From Shimia sp. Alg240-R146 (GTDB lineage: Bacteria > Pseudomonadota > Alphaproteobacteria > Rhodobacterales > Rhodobacteraceae), in contig NZ_CAMZOK010000004.1 in NCBI RefSeq assembly GCF_947331465.1, positions 1 through 64,000 on the forward strand: a DNA stretch of 64,000 bases, in the 5' to 3' direction. This document shows positions 27,583-35,893 of this stretch, in pieces. The notes beneath the pieces were generated by a model. It was not told the origin of the DNA. It made no database searches and saw nothing but the letters and a program-made list of their open reading frames with translations. Every line of letters begins with the position of its first letter. The stretch's first letter is position 1. The translations under genes and the position numbers were made by a program.

Positions 27583-28497
27583 ATGCAACCCCGACGCATC
27601 AGATGGCATATCGTTGTGTTTCTGGCCCCTGCGGTGCTGGTTTACACGGCGGTGATGATCTTTCCGCTTTTCAACACGCTGCGGCTGGCACTTTATAGCC
27701 GGATAGACCAGGAGCGGATTTTTGTGGGGCTGGAGAACTTCCGTACCCTGTTTTTTGACCCGTTTTGGGCCGAGCAATTCTGGAATGCGCTTGGCAACAA
27801 TTTCTGGTTTTTCATTGTGCATATGCTGGTGCAAAACCCGATTGGCGTGGCCTTGGCTGCGATCCTCAGCCACCCGCGTCTCCGGTTTGCCGCGCTTTAT
27901 CGGTCTGCCATTTTTATTCCCACGATACTTAGCTTCGTGATCGTTGGCTTTGCGTGGAAACTAATCCTTTCGCCGATCTGGGGCATTGCACCTTCGATGT
28001 TGGATATGGTCGGCCTGAAGTCGCTGTTTGCACCTTGGCTTGGCAAAGAAGAATACGCATTGACGACCCTTGCGATGGTGTCAGTTTGGCAATTTGTCGG
28101 GATCCCGATGATGCTGATCTATGCCGCGCTGCTGACCATTCCGGAAGAAATACTGGAAGCCGGCGAGATCGATGGCATCACAGGGTTCGCCGCGTTTTGG
28201 AAGATCAAGTTGCCGCTCATACTGCCCTCGATTGGCATCATTTCGATCCTGACGTTTGTTGGCAACTTTAACGCCTTTGACTTGATTTACACCACGCAAG
28301 GCGCGTTGGCAGGACCGGATTTCTCTACCGATATTCTTGGCACGTTCATGTATCGCACCTTCTTTGGGTTCCAGCTGCAACTGGGGGATCCACACATGGG
28401 ATCCGCAATCGCGAGCGCGATGTTTGCGATCATTCTGGTCGGGGTTTGTATTTATCTATTCGGCATCCAGACCCGGATGCGCCGGTATCAGATGTGA
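27583..28497 (+). CDS. Sugar ABC transporter permease (MalF/UgpA type)
   Basis: This 304-residue inner-membrane protein has six predicted helices and the cytoplasmic EAA loop (EEILEAGEIDGITGFAAFWKIKLPLILPSI) that docks on the ATPase. The ATG at 27583 is chosen over GTG 27550 because TAAGGAG lies 10 bases upstream and homologous permeases start with a short basic segment (MQPRRIRW). It ends 10 bases before the second permease. It forms the channel of the putative amino-sugar importer with its neighbours. Confidence 0.92.
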   Translation: MQPRRIRWHIVVFLAPAVLVYTAVMIFPLFNTLRLALYSRIDQERIFVGLENFRTLFFDPFWAEQFWNALGNNFWFFIVHMLVQNPIGVALAAILSHPRLRFAALYRSAIFIPTILSFVIVGFAWKLILSPIWGIAPSMLDMVGLKSLFAPWLGKEEYALTTLAMVSVWQFVGIPMMLIYAALLTIPEEILEAGEIDGITGFAAFWKIKLPLILPSIGIISILTFVGNFNAFDLIYTTQGALAGPDFSTDILGTFMYRTFFGFQLQLGDPHMGSAIASAMFAIILVGVCIYLFGIQTRMRRYQM

Positions 28498-28507
28498 GGG
28501 TTTGGAA

Positions 28508-29347
28508 ATGAACAAAGCACGCTCAAACCCGCTGAACGCGGCGGCCATGCACGCCGCACTGATCCTTTACACCTTGATTGCGCTGTTTCCGGTTTTTGTA
28601 ATCCTGATCAACAGCTTCAAAACACGCAAAGCGATCTTTCGTGAGCCGCTTGCCTTGCCAAATGCCGACAGCTTCTCGCTCATCGGCTACGAGACTGTTC
28701 TGAAGCAGGGGGATTTTTTCCTCTACTTCCAAAACAGTTTCATCGTCACAGTGGCGTCGTTGTTCTTCATTTTGCTGTTTGGTGCGATGGCGGCTTTTGC
28801 GCTGAGTGAATACCGTTTCAAAGGCAACACGCTTATGGGGCTGTATCTTGCGCTTGGCATTATGATCCCGATCCGTATCGGCACCGTTGCGATCCTAGAG
28901 ATGATGGTCGCCACAGGGTTGGTGAATACGCTCTGGGCGCTGATCCTCGTTTATACGGCACAGGGTTTACCGTTGGCGGTCTTCATCTTGTCGGAGTTCA
29001 TGCGTGGGGTGTCAGACGATCTTAAGAATGCGGGTCGGATCGACGGGCTTTCGGAATACGCAATTTTCTTCAAGCTGGCGTTGCCGCTGGTGCGGCCTGC
29101 GATGGCGACCGTGGCGGTCTTCAACATGATCCCAATCTGGAACGATCTTTGGTTCCCGCTGATCCTAGCGCCTGCTGAGGAGGTTAAAACCCTGACATTG
29201 GGCAGTCAGGTCTTTATCGGGCAGTTCGTAACCAACTGGAATGCGGTGCTGTCGGCGCTGTCTATGGCGATTATTCCAGTGTTGATCCTCTATGTAATCT
29301 TCTCGCGTCAGCTGATCCGGGGCATCACGTCGGGAGCCGTCAAATGA
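28508..29347 (+). CDS. Sugar ABC transporter permease (MalG/UgpE type)
   Basis: This 279-residue permease has six helices and an EAA loop (DDLKNAGRIDGLSEYAIFFKLALPLVRP). The frame is open from 28337, but the ATG at 28508 (MNKARSNPL) is chosen because it follows the first permease's stop by 10 bases and gives the normal family length. It overlaps the Gfo/Idh/MocA gene by 4 bases (ATGA), showing translational coupling. It is the partner of the preceding permease. Confidence 0.92.
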   Translation: MNKARSNPLNAAAMHAALILYTLIALFPVFVILINSFKTRKAIFREPLALPNADSFSLIGYETVLKQGDFFLYFQNSFIVTVASLFFILLFGAMAAFALSEYRFKGNTLMGLYLALGIMIPIRIGTVAILEMMVATGLVNTLWALILVYTAQGLPLAVFILSEFMRGVSDDLKNAGRIDGLSEYAIFFKLALPLVRPAMATVAVFNMIPIWNDLWFPLILAPAEEVKTLTLGSQVFIGQFVTNWNAVLSALSMAIIPVLILYVIFSRQLIRGITSGAVK

Positions 29348-30375
29348 CCCGCGTATTGATTGCAGGATTGGGAAATATGGGGCTGAGCCATGCGCTTGCC
29401 CACCACCATCACGCTGGTGCCGAAATCGTCGGGCTTGTGAACCGGTCGGGCGAAGTGGCAGATGAGGATCTGGCGGGATATCCGGTGTTTACCGATTTTG
29501 ACGAGGCACTTGCCAAAGCGAAGCCGGACCTTGTGGTGATCGCGACATATTCGGACAGTCATGCCGATTACGCTGTGGCCGCGATGGAAGCGGGCGCGCA
29601 TGTGTTTGTTGAAAAACCACTGGCGACCACGGTGGCTGATGCTCAGCGCGTGGCGCGCACGGCCACTCAGCTAAATCGAAAGCTCGTGGTGGGATACATT
29701 TTGCGCCATCACCCGAGTTGGGTGCGCCTGATCGAAGAGGCCCGCAATCTCGGCGGTCCGTATGTCTTTCGCATGAACCTGAACCAGCAGAGTGCGGGTG
29801 CTGAGTGGGAGACACACAAGGCGCTGATGCAAACCACCGCTCCGATTGTGGATTGCGGCGTACACTACGTCGATGTTTGGTGCCAGATCACCGATGCCAA
29901 ACCCGTCAGCGTAAATGGAATGGGCCTACGTCTGTCGGATGAGATTGCCGAGGACATGTACAACTACGGCCAGTTTCAGGTGACCTTTGATGACGGCTCG
30001 GTTGGGTGGTACGAGGCCGGCTGGGGGCCGATGATGTCGGAGACTGCGTTCTTTGTGAAAGACGTGATCTCGCCCAATGGGTCGGTCTCAATCACCGAGG
30101 CAGACAAGAGCGGATCGTCGGATGTGGATGGCCACACAAAGGTCGGAGGCTTGCTGGTGCACAGGCCCGACGTGGATCGGGTGATCGAATTGCCGGGTGA
30201 GCCTGGCCATCAGGAGCTGTGTGATGCCGAGCAGGCCTATATTCTGCGTGCCATTGAAGAAGACATAGACCTTACCCGCCATATGCAGGACGCCGTGCAA
30301 TCGCTGGCCATTTGTCTGGCCGCGGATGAAAGCGTTCGAACCGGAAAACCTATCAATCTGGAGGCGACCCAATGA
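29344..30375 (+). CDS. Gfo/Idh/MocA-family NAD(P)-dependent oxidoreductase
   Basis: This 343-residue protein has an N-terminal Rossmann fold (VLIAGLGNMGLSHALA), the family's VEKPLATT lysine motif near residue 85 and a C-terminal alpha/beta domain with DCGVHYVDVW, where the conserved Asp and His sit. Such enzymes oxidise, reduce or rearrange sugars; some act as NAD-dependent glycosidases. It sits between the permease and ATPase genes with 4-base overlaps on both sides, so its substrate should be linked to the imported sugar. The known MurNAc pathway does not need it, and its reaction is unknown. Confidence 0.88.
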   Translation: MTRVLIAGLGNMGLSHALAHHHHAGAEIVGLVNRSGEVADEDLAGYPVFTDFDEALAKAKPDLVVIATYSDSHADYAVAAMEAGAHVFVEKPLATTVADAQRVARTATQLNRKLVVGYILRHHPSWVRLIEEARNLGGPYVFRMNLNQQSAGAEWETHKALMQTTAPIVDCGVHYVDVWCQITDAKPVSVNGMGLRLSDEIAEDMYNYGQFQVTFDDGSVGWYEAGWGPMMSETAFFVKDVISPNGSVSITEADKSGSSDVDGHTKVGGLLVHRPDVDRVIELPGEPGHQELCDAEQAYILRAIEEDIDLTRHMQDAVQSLAICLAADESVRTGKPINLEATQ

Positions 30376-31367
30376 CGGCGCTGACCCTGAAAAACGTGAA
30401 CAAGTCCTTTGGCGATGTCCACGTCCTAAAAGACATCAATATTGACATTGAAGATGGCGAGTTCGTGGTCTTTGTCGGCCCGTCAGGGTGTGGCAAGTCC
30501 ACGCTGTTGCGGGTGATTGCAGGGCTTGAGGATGCAAGTTCGGGCGAGGTCCGGATTGGTGACGATCTGGTCAACACAACGCCGCCATCCAAGCGTGGTA
30601 TCGCGATGGTGTTTCAGTCCTATGCGCTTTATCCGCATCTGAATGTGCGTAAGAACATGACGCTTGCGCTGAAGCAGGAAAAGCAGCCCAAAACGGTGAT
30701 TGATGAGCGCGTGGCCGAAGCCAGCCGGATGCTGGATCTGGAAGGATATCTGGACCGATATCCGTCAGAATTGTCCGGTGGTCAGCGCCAGCGCGTCGCC
30801 ATCGGGCGGGCGATCGTGCGCCATCCAAAGCTGTTCCTGTTTGATGAACCCCTGTCCAACCTTGATGCGGCTTTGCGGATGAATACACGGATCGAAATTG
30901 CCAACCTGCACGCGCAGCTGAGTGCCTCAATGATCTACGTAACACATGACCAGACCGAAGCGATGACGCTGGCGGATAAGATCGTGGTTTTGCGGGACGG
31001 GCGGGTCGAGCAGGTCGGGTCCCCCATGGAACTATATAACAACCCCGCAAACCAGTTTGTCGCCGGGTTCCTTGGATCGCCTGCAATGAACTTTTTGCCG
31101 GCCGACCAAGTCGGGGAGAGCGGAGACCACATTGTTGGCATTCGCCCCGAGGACCTCGTGGTTGAAGGCGATGGTCCCTTGCAAGCCCAAGTGCGTCACG
31201 TCGAGGAGTTGGGGGGCGACACCAATATCGTGGCAGACCTATCCGGCACCTCGGTGACCATTCGCCAGTTTGGTCAATTTGCAGTGCGACCGGGGGAAAC
31301 GGTATCACTCGCCGCTCCAGAAAGCCGGCGCTACCGCTTTGATGGCGCAGGGCAGCGCATAGGCTAA
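30372..31367 (+). CDS. Sugar ABC transporter ATPase (MalK/UgpC type)
   Basis: This 331-residue ATPase has Walker [10 protein letters not shown] (about 39-47), the Q loop [11 protein letters not shown], signature LSGGQRQR, Walker [13 protein letters not shown] and switch histidine VTHDQ, followed by a C-terminal TOBE/OB regulatory domain (HIVGIRPEDL). All catalytic residues are present. It overlaps the oxidoreductase gene by 4 bases and ends the plus-strand murQ operon; the next gene converges 13 bases away. It energises the import complex encoded just upstream. Confidence 0.93.
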   Translation: MTALTLKNVNKSFGDVHVLKDINIDIEDGEFVVFVGPSGCGKSTLLRVIAGLEDASSGEVRIGDDLVNTTPPSKRGIAMVFQSYALYPHLNVRKNMTLALKQEKQPKTVIDERVAEASRMLDLEGYLDRYPSELSGGQRQRVAIGRAIVRHPKLFLFDEPLSNLDAALRMNTRIEIANLHAQLSASMIYVTHDQTEAMTLADKIVVLRDGRVEQVGSPMELYNNPANQFVAGFLGSPAMNFLPADQVGESGDHIVGIRPEDLVVEGDGPLQAQVRHVEELGGDTNIVADLSGTSVTIRQFGQFAVRPGETVSLAAPESRRYRFDGAGQRIG

Positions 31368-31380
31368 TGGCGGCTGATCA

Positions 31381-32331
31381 TCAGGCGGGCCAAACCACGC
31401 GAAACCCGTGATGTGTTGTGGCACTGTCCGGCGATGTTCCGGACCGGGCCGCAATCCTGTAGCGGTAGCAATACGACTTGTGGCACAAAAACGAGCCGCC
31501 TTTGCTCAGCTTGTAGCCTTTCATCCCTGCAAGGCGCTGACGCACGTGTTTCTTGAGAGACTTGATGCGGTAGGCATCTGCGGTCCATTCCCAGACGTTG
31601 CCGGCCATATTGTAAAGCCCATAGTCGTTGGGGTCGTAGAACTGTGCAGGCGCGGTGGTGGCGAACCCGTCTTTGGCCGTATTGACCTGCGGGAAGCGCC
31701 CTTGCCAGATATTGCAGGGCTGAAAGTCAGTGTCGTTGGGTTCCTGATCGCCCCAAGGAAATTTCACGTCACCTTTGCCACCGCGAGCGGCATGTTCCCA
31801 TTCTGCTTCGGTTGGGAGACGTCCGCCCACCCATTCGGCATAAGCGCGCGCGTCGTTCCACGAAACTTGGACCACGGGATGATCTTCGTGCCAATGATCG
31901 CCCATTGTGTCGGGCCCGTTGAGATCACGCCAGTTGGAACCATCGACACGACGCCACCACTCAACATCAACCACACCCTGTGTCGCCCCGACCTTATCGG
32001 GGACTTGTGCCCAAAACACGAAGGACCACCCGAAGGTTTCGGCCTCGGTGACATAGCCGGTTGCATCGACAAACGCCTTGAACTCGGCGTTGGTCACGCA
32101 TGTCGCGCCGATCCGAAAAGGTTTGATCTGCGTTTTGCGGATGGGATCTTCGCCGTCATCCGGAATTTGGGGCGTGCGCGTTCCGATAAGAGACGCTCCG
32201 CCGGGAATGAGAACCGCGTTGGCTGCGGGTCGAAGGGCAGATGCACCGGCCAACATTTGAGGTGGGCTGGATTTTGGTAAGTCCCCTCGTGGAGGGATGC
32301 AGCAGCTTTTGGATTTGGATGCCTCAGACAT
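31381..32331 (-). CDS. Formylglycine-generating enzyme (sulfatase-modifying factor)
   Basis: FGE converts a cysteine in sulfatase active sites to formylglycine. The 316-residue protein has the full SUMF1 fold, from FRIGATCVTNAEFKAFVDATGY to the C-terminal GFRVVWPA. The catalytic pair is present: GGSFLCHKSYC YRYR places cysteines near residues 283 and 288, matching the copper-binding cysteines of true FGEs, so it is not an EgtB-like relative. GTEAEWE-type (LPTEAEWEHAARGG) and NVWEWT motifs are intact. AAGGTG precedes the ATG. It follows the ATPase gene of the LacI-regulated operon by 39 bases on the same strand. No sulfatase gene is in the window. Confidence 0.93.
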   Translation of the reverse strand: MSEASKSKSCCIPPRGDLPKSSPPQMLAGASALRPAANAVLIPGGASLIGTRTPQIPDDGEDPIRKTQIKPFRIGATCVTNAEFKAFVDATGYVTEAETFGWSFVFWAQVPDKVGATQGVVDVEWWRRVDGSNWRDLNGPDTMGDHWHEDHPVVQVSWNDARAYAEWVGGRLPTEAEWEHAARGGKGDVKFPWGDQEPNDTDFQPCNIWQGRFPQVNTAKDGFATTAPAQFYDPNDYGLYNMAGNVWEWTADAYRIKSLKKHVRQRLAGMKGYKLSKGGSFLCHKSYCYRYRIAARSGTSPDSATTHHGFRVVWPA

Positions 32332-32370
32332 GCCGCACCTTATGATCGGGCCTTGGCGTTGCCAAGTCGT

Positions 32371-33420
32371 TCAGCGTACTGCCAATCCGTCTTTATCAAA
32401 GAAATGAAGGCGCTCGGCAGGGAAGACCAAGCCAACTCTCTCGCCCGGCTTCAGCTCGGTTTCACCTGACACACGTGCCGTCATCTGGCCGAGCGGACCG
32501 CAGTCAAGGATCACAAAACAATCGGCGCCCAGATACTCGACCACGTCGATTGTTCCGTCCAGTGCACCTTCGCCCACGGCGCCGATCTGCATGTGTTCGG
32601 GCCGGATGCCGAGGTGAACGGCGTCGTGGTCTCCGTGGTAGGCCCCGCCGCGTCCGCTGTTTAGGTGGTACGTGCCGGCTTTGGCTTTGCAGGGAATGAC
32701 GTTCATTTTCGGTGATCCAATGAATTGGGCCACAAACAGATTTGCCGGACGCTCATAAAGTTCGCGCGGGGGGCCGACCTGAGCGATTTTGCCGAACTCC
32801 AGCACCACAATCTTGTCGGCAAGTGTCATCGCTTCGACCTGATCATGGGTCACGTAAATCATTGTTGCGCCAAGAGATTGATGAAGCTTGGCAATTTCGT
32901 AGCGCATTTCGACGCGTAAGGCGGCGTCGAGGTTTGAGAGCGGTTCGTCAAATAGAAAGGCTGTCGGGTCGCGCACAATCGAGCGCCCGATGGCGACACG
33001 TTGGCGTTGTCCGCCAGACAGGTCTTTGGGGCGACGATCCAAGTACTGTTCAAGTTTCAGAACGCTGGCCGCGTGGTTCACCTTAGCGTCGATTTCGGAC
33101 TTTGGTGCACCGGCGACCTTAAGGGAAAACCCCATGTTTTCCCCAACGCTCATATGCGGATAGAGCGCGTAGCTTTGAAAAACCATGGTCAGCCCGCGCC
33201 GCGCGGGTGGCTCTGGAGTGACATCGCGATCGTCGATCAGAATGGCGCCGCGCGAGGTTTCTTCTAGGCCACCTATCATCCGAAGCAGGGTAGACTTGCC
33301 GCAGCCAGAGGGGCCGACAAAGATGACGAACTCGCCGTCTTCGACGTCGAGGTCCACGCCTTTGATAACTTGAACATCGCCAAACCATTTTTCGACGGCT
33401 TTCAGTTTGATCGCACCCAT
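32371..33420 (-). CDS. Sugar ABC transporter ATPase (MalK/UgpC type)
   Basis: This 349-residue ATPase has Walker [11 protein letters not shown] loop [11 protein letters not shown], signature LSGGQRQR, Walker [13 protein letters not shown] and switch VTHDQ, then a TOBE domain (HLGIRPEHM). The frame is open to 33480, but ATG 33420 ([14 protein letters not shown]) has GGAG 7 bases upstream and shares a TAATG junction with the end of the glycosidase gene. It energises the importer formed by the two extended permeases and the binding protein encoded upstream on the same strand. Confidence 0.93.
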   Translation of the reverse strand: MGAIKLKAVEKWFGDVQVIKGVDLDVEDGEFVIFVGPSGCGKSTLLRMIGGLEETSRGAILIDDRDVTPEPPARRGLTMVFQSYALYPHMSVGENMGFSLKVAGAPKSEIDAKVNHAASVLKLEQYLDRRPKDLSGGQRQRVAIGRSIVRDPTAFLFDEPLSNLDAALRVEMRYEIAKLHQSLGATMIYVTHDQVEAMTLADKIVVLEFGKIAQVGPPRELYERPANLFVAQFIGSPKMNVIPCKAKAGTYHLNSGRGGAYHGDHDAVHLGIRPEHMQIGAVGEGALDGTIDVVEYLGADCFVILDCGPLGQMTARVSGETELKPGERVGLVFPAERLHFFDKDGLAVR

Positions 33421-34688
33421 TATGAGGCTCCTTTCGGTCGAGTTGGCGAGGTCCAGCCCAGCCAGACTGCGGCGGTCCATGTGAAGGTGCCGCCGCCCGC
33501 CGCGTGTCCTGTTAGCGGGTCAAAGTATTCAGCAAACCCGTGATCCCTAATGAGCTCACCGGTGGTTTTGCGCAGCGCCTCGGCGCGGTCTGTATGTCCG
33601 CATTCTTCAAGTCCGAGACCGATGAGCGCATTCATGATCCCCCAAGTCGGGCCCCGCCAGTAGCGTTTGGCGTCAAAGCGGTCAGAGCTGGGGTCGTGGC
33701 TGGGCACCGGATATTTACAGATCGAAGTGATGCGATCGTACTGCGCGACCATTCCGGGATGGTCTATTCCGGCATACCAATTCAGAAACGAGGCGTTGGA
33801 GACGCAGCCGGCCCATTTGCCGGACCGCACGTCCCTAGCGTCATAACACGCAAGATCGGGGTTCCAGAGCGTTTCGGCGCCAGCCTCAAGCTCTTGAATC
33901 GCGACGTCGATGCTGCTGACATCTTCGCCAAGGGCCCGCCCCAGCGCGGCCAGATCTCTCTGGGCTCTGAGCAGCGTGAAAGTCATTGTAGGGTCAGCGA
34001 CACGGAAGGGGTTCTCTTCAAGTAGTGCGGCTTCGTCCCAGTTGAGCCTCCGCCCAAGTTGGACCAGCCAAATGTACCTGTCGTAGTCGTATTTCGTGGG
34101 CCGCATCGCCGGATCGACATGCGAGGTGTCGCGGCGCGTGTAGTCGCCGACACCAACGGGATCAATTCCGGCCATTGCCCCGTCCCAGTCAGGTGTATTG
34201 TCACGGCCTGCTTCCCATGGGTGGGTGATGCACACAGCCCCCTGATCCAGACGCCAATCCATAAACCATTGATGCCATGCCTTAAGTCTAGGAAAAATCC
34301 GTGCCAAGGCCTCGCGGCTCGCGTCCGGGTCGATGTCGTAAACACGGCGTGCGAAGCTCGCGGCAACGGGTGGTTGGCTGATCCCGGATGACGGAACCGG
34401 TCCGACGCCTCCCCAGACGTCAGGGCCGGGGAAATAACCGGGGTCGGGGCGATGGAACAGGATGTGAGGCACCATGCCGTTGTCCCACTGGCCGGTGAGC
34501 AACGTTTCGATCTCGACCCAAGCCCGCGCAACATCAAACGTTGCAAACCCCCATGCTGCAAAGGCGCTGTCCCAGTTCCATTGGTAAGGATAAAGACCAG
34601 CGGTCGGAACGGTGTAGCCGCCGCGATCGTTGCCGCGCAAAATCGCGCGGGCTTGCTCATCCATTGTTGGGGTCATTTGGTTGGTCAT
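33420..34688 (-). CDS. GH63-like glycosidase (mannosylglycerate/glucosylglycerate hydrolase type)
   Basis: This 422-residue protein has the (alpha/alpha)6-barrel pattern of GH63-type MGH1 hydrolases: [14 protein letters not shown] near residue 35, [16 protein letters not shown] near 155, [18 protein letters not shown] near 345 and a C-terminal [21 protein letters not shown]. It has no signal peptide, so it acts in the cytoplasm on an imported substrate. The small single-domain size matches bacterial mannosylglycerate and glucosylglycerate hydrolases better than the larger eukaryotic glucosidases, but the sugar cannot be fixed. It overlaps the permease gene by 4 bases and the ATPase gene by one. 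Confidence 0.82.
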   Translation of the reverse strand: MTNQMTPTMDEQARAILRGNDRGGYTVPTAGLYPYQWNWDSAFAAWGFATFDVARAWVEIETLLTGQWDNGMVPHILFHRPDPGYFPGPDVWGGVGPVPSSGISQPPVAASFARRVYDIDPDASREALARIFPRLKAWHQWFMDWRLDQGAVCITHPWEAGRDNTPDWDGAMAGIDPVGVGDYTRRDTSHVDPAMRPTKYDYDRYIWLVQLGRRLNWDEAALLEENPFRVADPTMTFTLLRAQRDLAALGRALGEDVSSIDVAIQELEAGAETLWNPDLACYDARDVRSGKWAGCVSNASFLNWYAGIDHPGMVAQYDRITSICKYPVPSHDPSSDRFDAKRYWRGPTWGIMNALIGLGLEECGHTDRAEALRKTTGELIRDHGFAEYFDPLTGHAAGGGTFTWTAAVWLGWTSPTRPKGAS

Positions 34689-35893
34689 CCTTTCACGCTC
34701 CCTGCGGTAAGGCCTTTGGTCATGAATTTCTCCAACCCGAGGAACAAAACCATGACGGGCAGGGTTGCGATGACCGCACCGGCCATCAAATGTTCTCGGG
34801 GGATCTCTGAGCTGTTCAGCATGGACACGCCGCGCGTCAGGGTGAATTTCGAAGGGTCATCCAGCAGCATGAAGGCCAATAGGAACTCATTCCAAGCAAT
34901 CATGAAGACATAGAGGCTCACCGAGGCGAGAGCAGGCAGGGCCAGCGGCAAGGTGATTTTCCAGATGACTTGCAGGCGGGTCAGCCCGTCCATCAGGCCG
35001 GCCTCTTCCACTTCCGGCGGGATGCCCCGGAAATAACCTTGCAACATATAGAGGGCTACGGGGATCGTCGTGACCGGGTAGATCAGGATAAGGCCAATAA
35101 CCGTATTGCGCAGACCCGTTACAGAGAAGGCAATGTAGATCGGCAGCGCCAATACAATCATCGGCACCATGTAAATCAGCAGGATGGAGCGCGAGAAGGC
35201 CTTTTGCCCGCGAAAGCGCAACCGCGCAACGGCATAGGCGCCGGGGATCGAGAAGGCGAGGGTGATCGCGACGGTCAAAACCGAGACATAGGCGCTGGTC
35301 CACAAATATGTGCCGAAATTGAAATCTCGGAACAGCTCTTCGTAGCTGCGAAATAGGGCCCAGCCTTTGTCGAGATCAAGCGAGAAATCGAGTGGGTTTT
35401 GCAAGAGCGCTGATTGCGATTTCAGCGATGTCATCACCATCACGTAGAAAGGGATCACAACGATGGCGGTGAAAAAAATGTATCCAAATCCGGTCAGGAA
35501 CCGGATCCATGCTTCTTCTGTTTCGTGTCGGGTCATGGCGCCGGCCGGTGCCTTATCCATGATGACCACCATCGACCAGCCCATCGCGAGCGCCAACGTC
35601 AAAGCTGCGATGACTTCTGATAGGAACGTGCTTTCCATGGCCATCGGGCCAAAACCCGAAACCGTGAAGACAAAGACCAGGCCTGCAATTGAGGCGATCT
35701 TGACCAACTTGTTTAACGGCCGCGTGGCGGAAAACCCTGACAAAGCGCCAATGCCAAGCGCGCTGACCGGCATGGGGCGAAATGGGTTGCCGGTGGCAAA
35801 GGACATCGTGATCGAGATGCTTGTGGCCAAGATAAAGAGCCACAACGCTCCGATAAGAGGTCCGCTGACGAAGCCAAAACGCAGGAGTTTCAT
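34685..35893 (-). CDS. ABC sugar permease (MalG type) with extra N-terminal membrane domain
   Basis: The last 280 residues of this 402-residue protein form a standard six-helix MalG-type permease with the EAA loop (PPEVEEAGLMDGLTRLQVIWKITLPLALPAL). The first 120 residues are extra: three to four hydrophobic segments (about 8-30, 42-56, 66-86, 88-110) not found in ordinary family members of about 280 residues. The frame is continuous and the start overlaps the upstream permease by 4 bases (ATGA), so the extension is part of the protein. Its role is unknown. It forms the importer channel with the upstream permease, which is also enlarged. Confidence 0.88.
   Translation of the reverse strand: MKLLRFGFVSGPLIGALWLFILATSISITMSFATGNPFRPMPVSALGIGALSGFSATRPLNKLVKIASIAGLVFVFTVSGFGPMAMESTFLSEVIAALTLALAMGWSMVVIMDKAPAGAMTRHETEEAWIRFLTGFGYIFFTAIVVIPFYVMVMTSLKSQSALLQNPLDFSLDLDKGWALFRSYEELFRDFNFGTYLWTSAYVSVLTVAITLAFSIPGAYAVARLRFRGQKAFSRSILLIYMVPMIVLALPIYIAFSVTGLRNTVIGLILIYPVTTIPVALYMLQGYFRGIPPEVEEAGLMDGLTRLQVIWKITLPLALPALASVSLYVFMIAWNEFLLAFMLLDDPSKFTLTRGVSMLNSSEIPREHLMAGAVIATLPVMVLFLGLEKFMTKGLTAGSVKG

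Noticed and set aside
26277..27599. 440-codon minus-strand open frame
   Set aside because: It lies antisense to a clear substrate-binding protein gene; high GC at third positions opens the reverse frame.
31381..32331. EgtB-like (ergothioneine) enzyme as identity of the SUMF1-domain gene
   Set aside because: The CHKSYC cysteine pair and overall single-domain length match formylglycine-generating enzymes; the DinB-like N-terminal domain of EgtB is missing.
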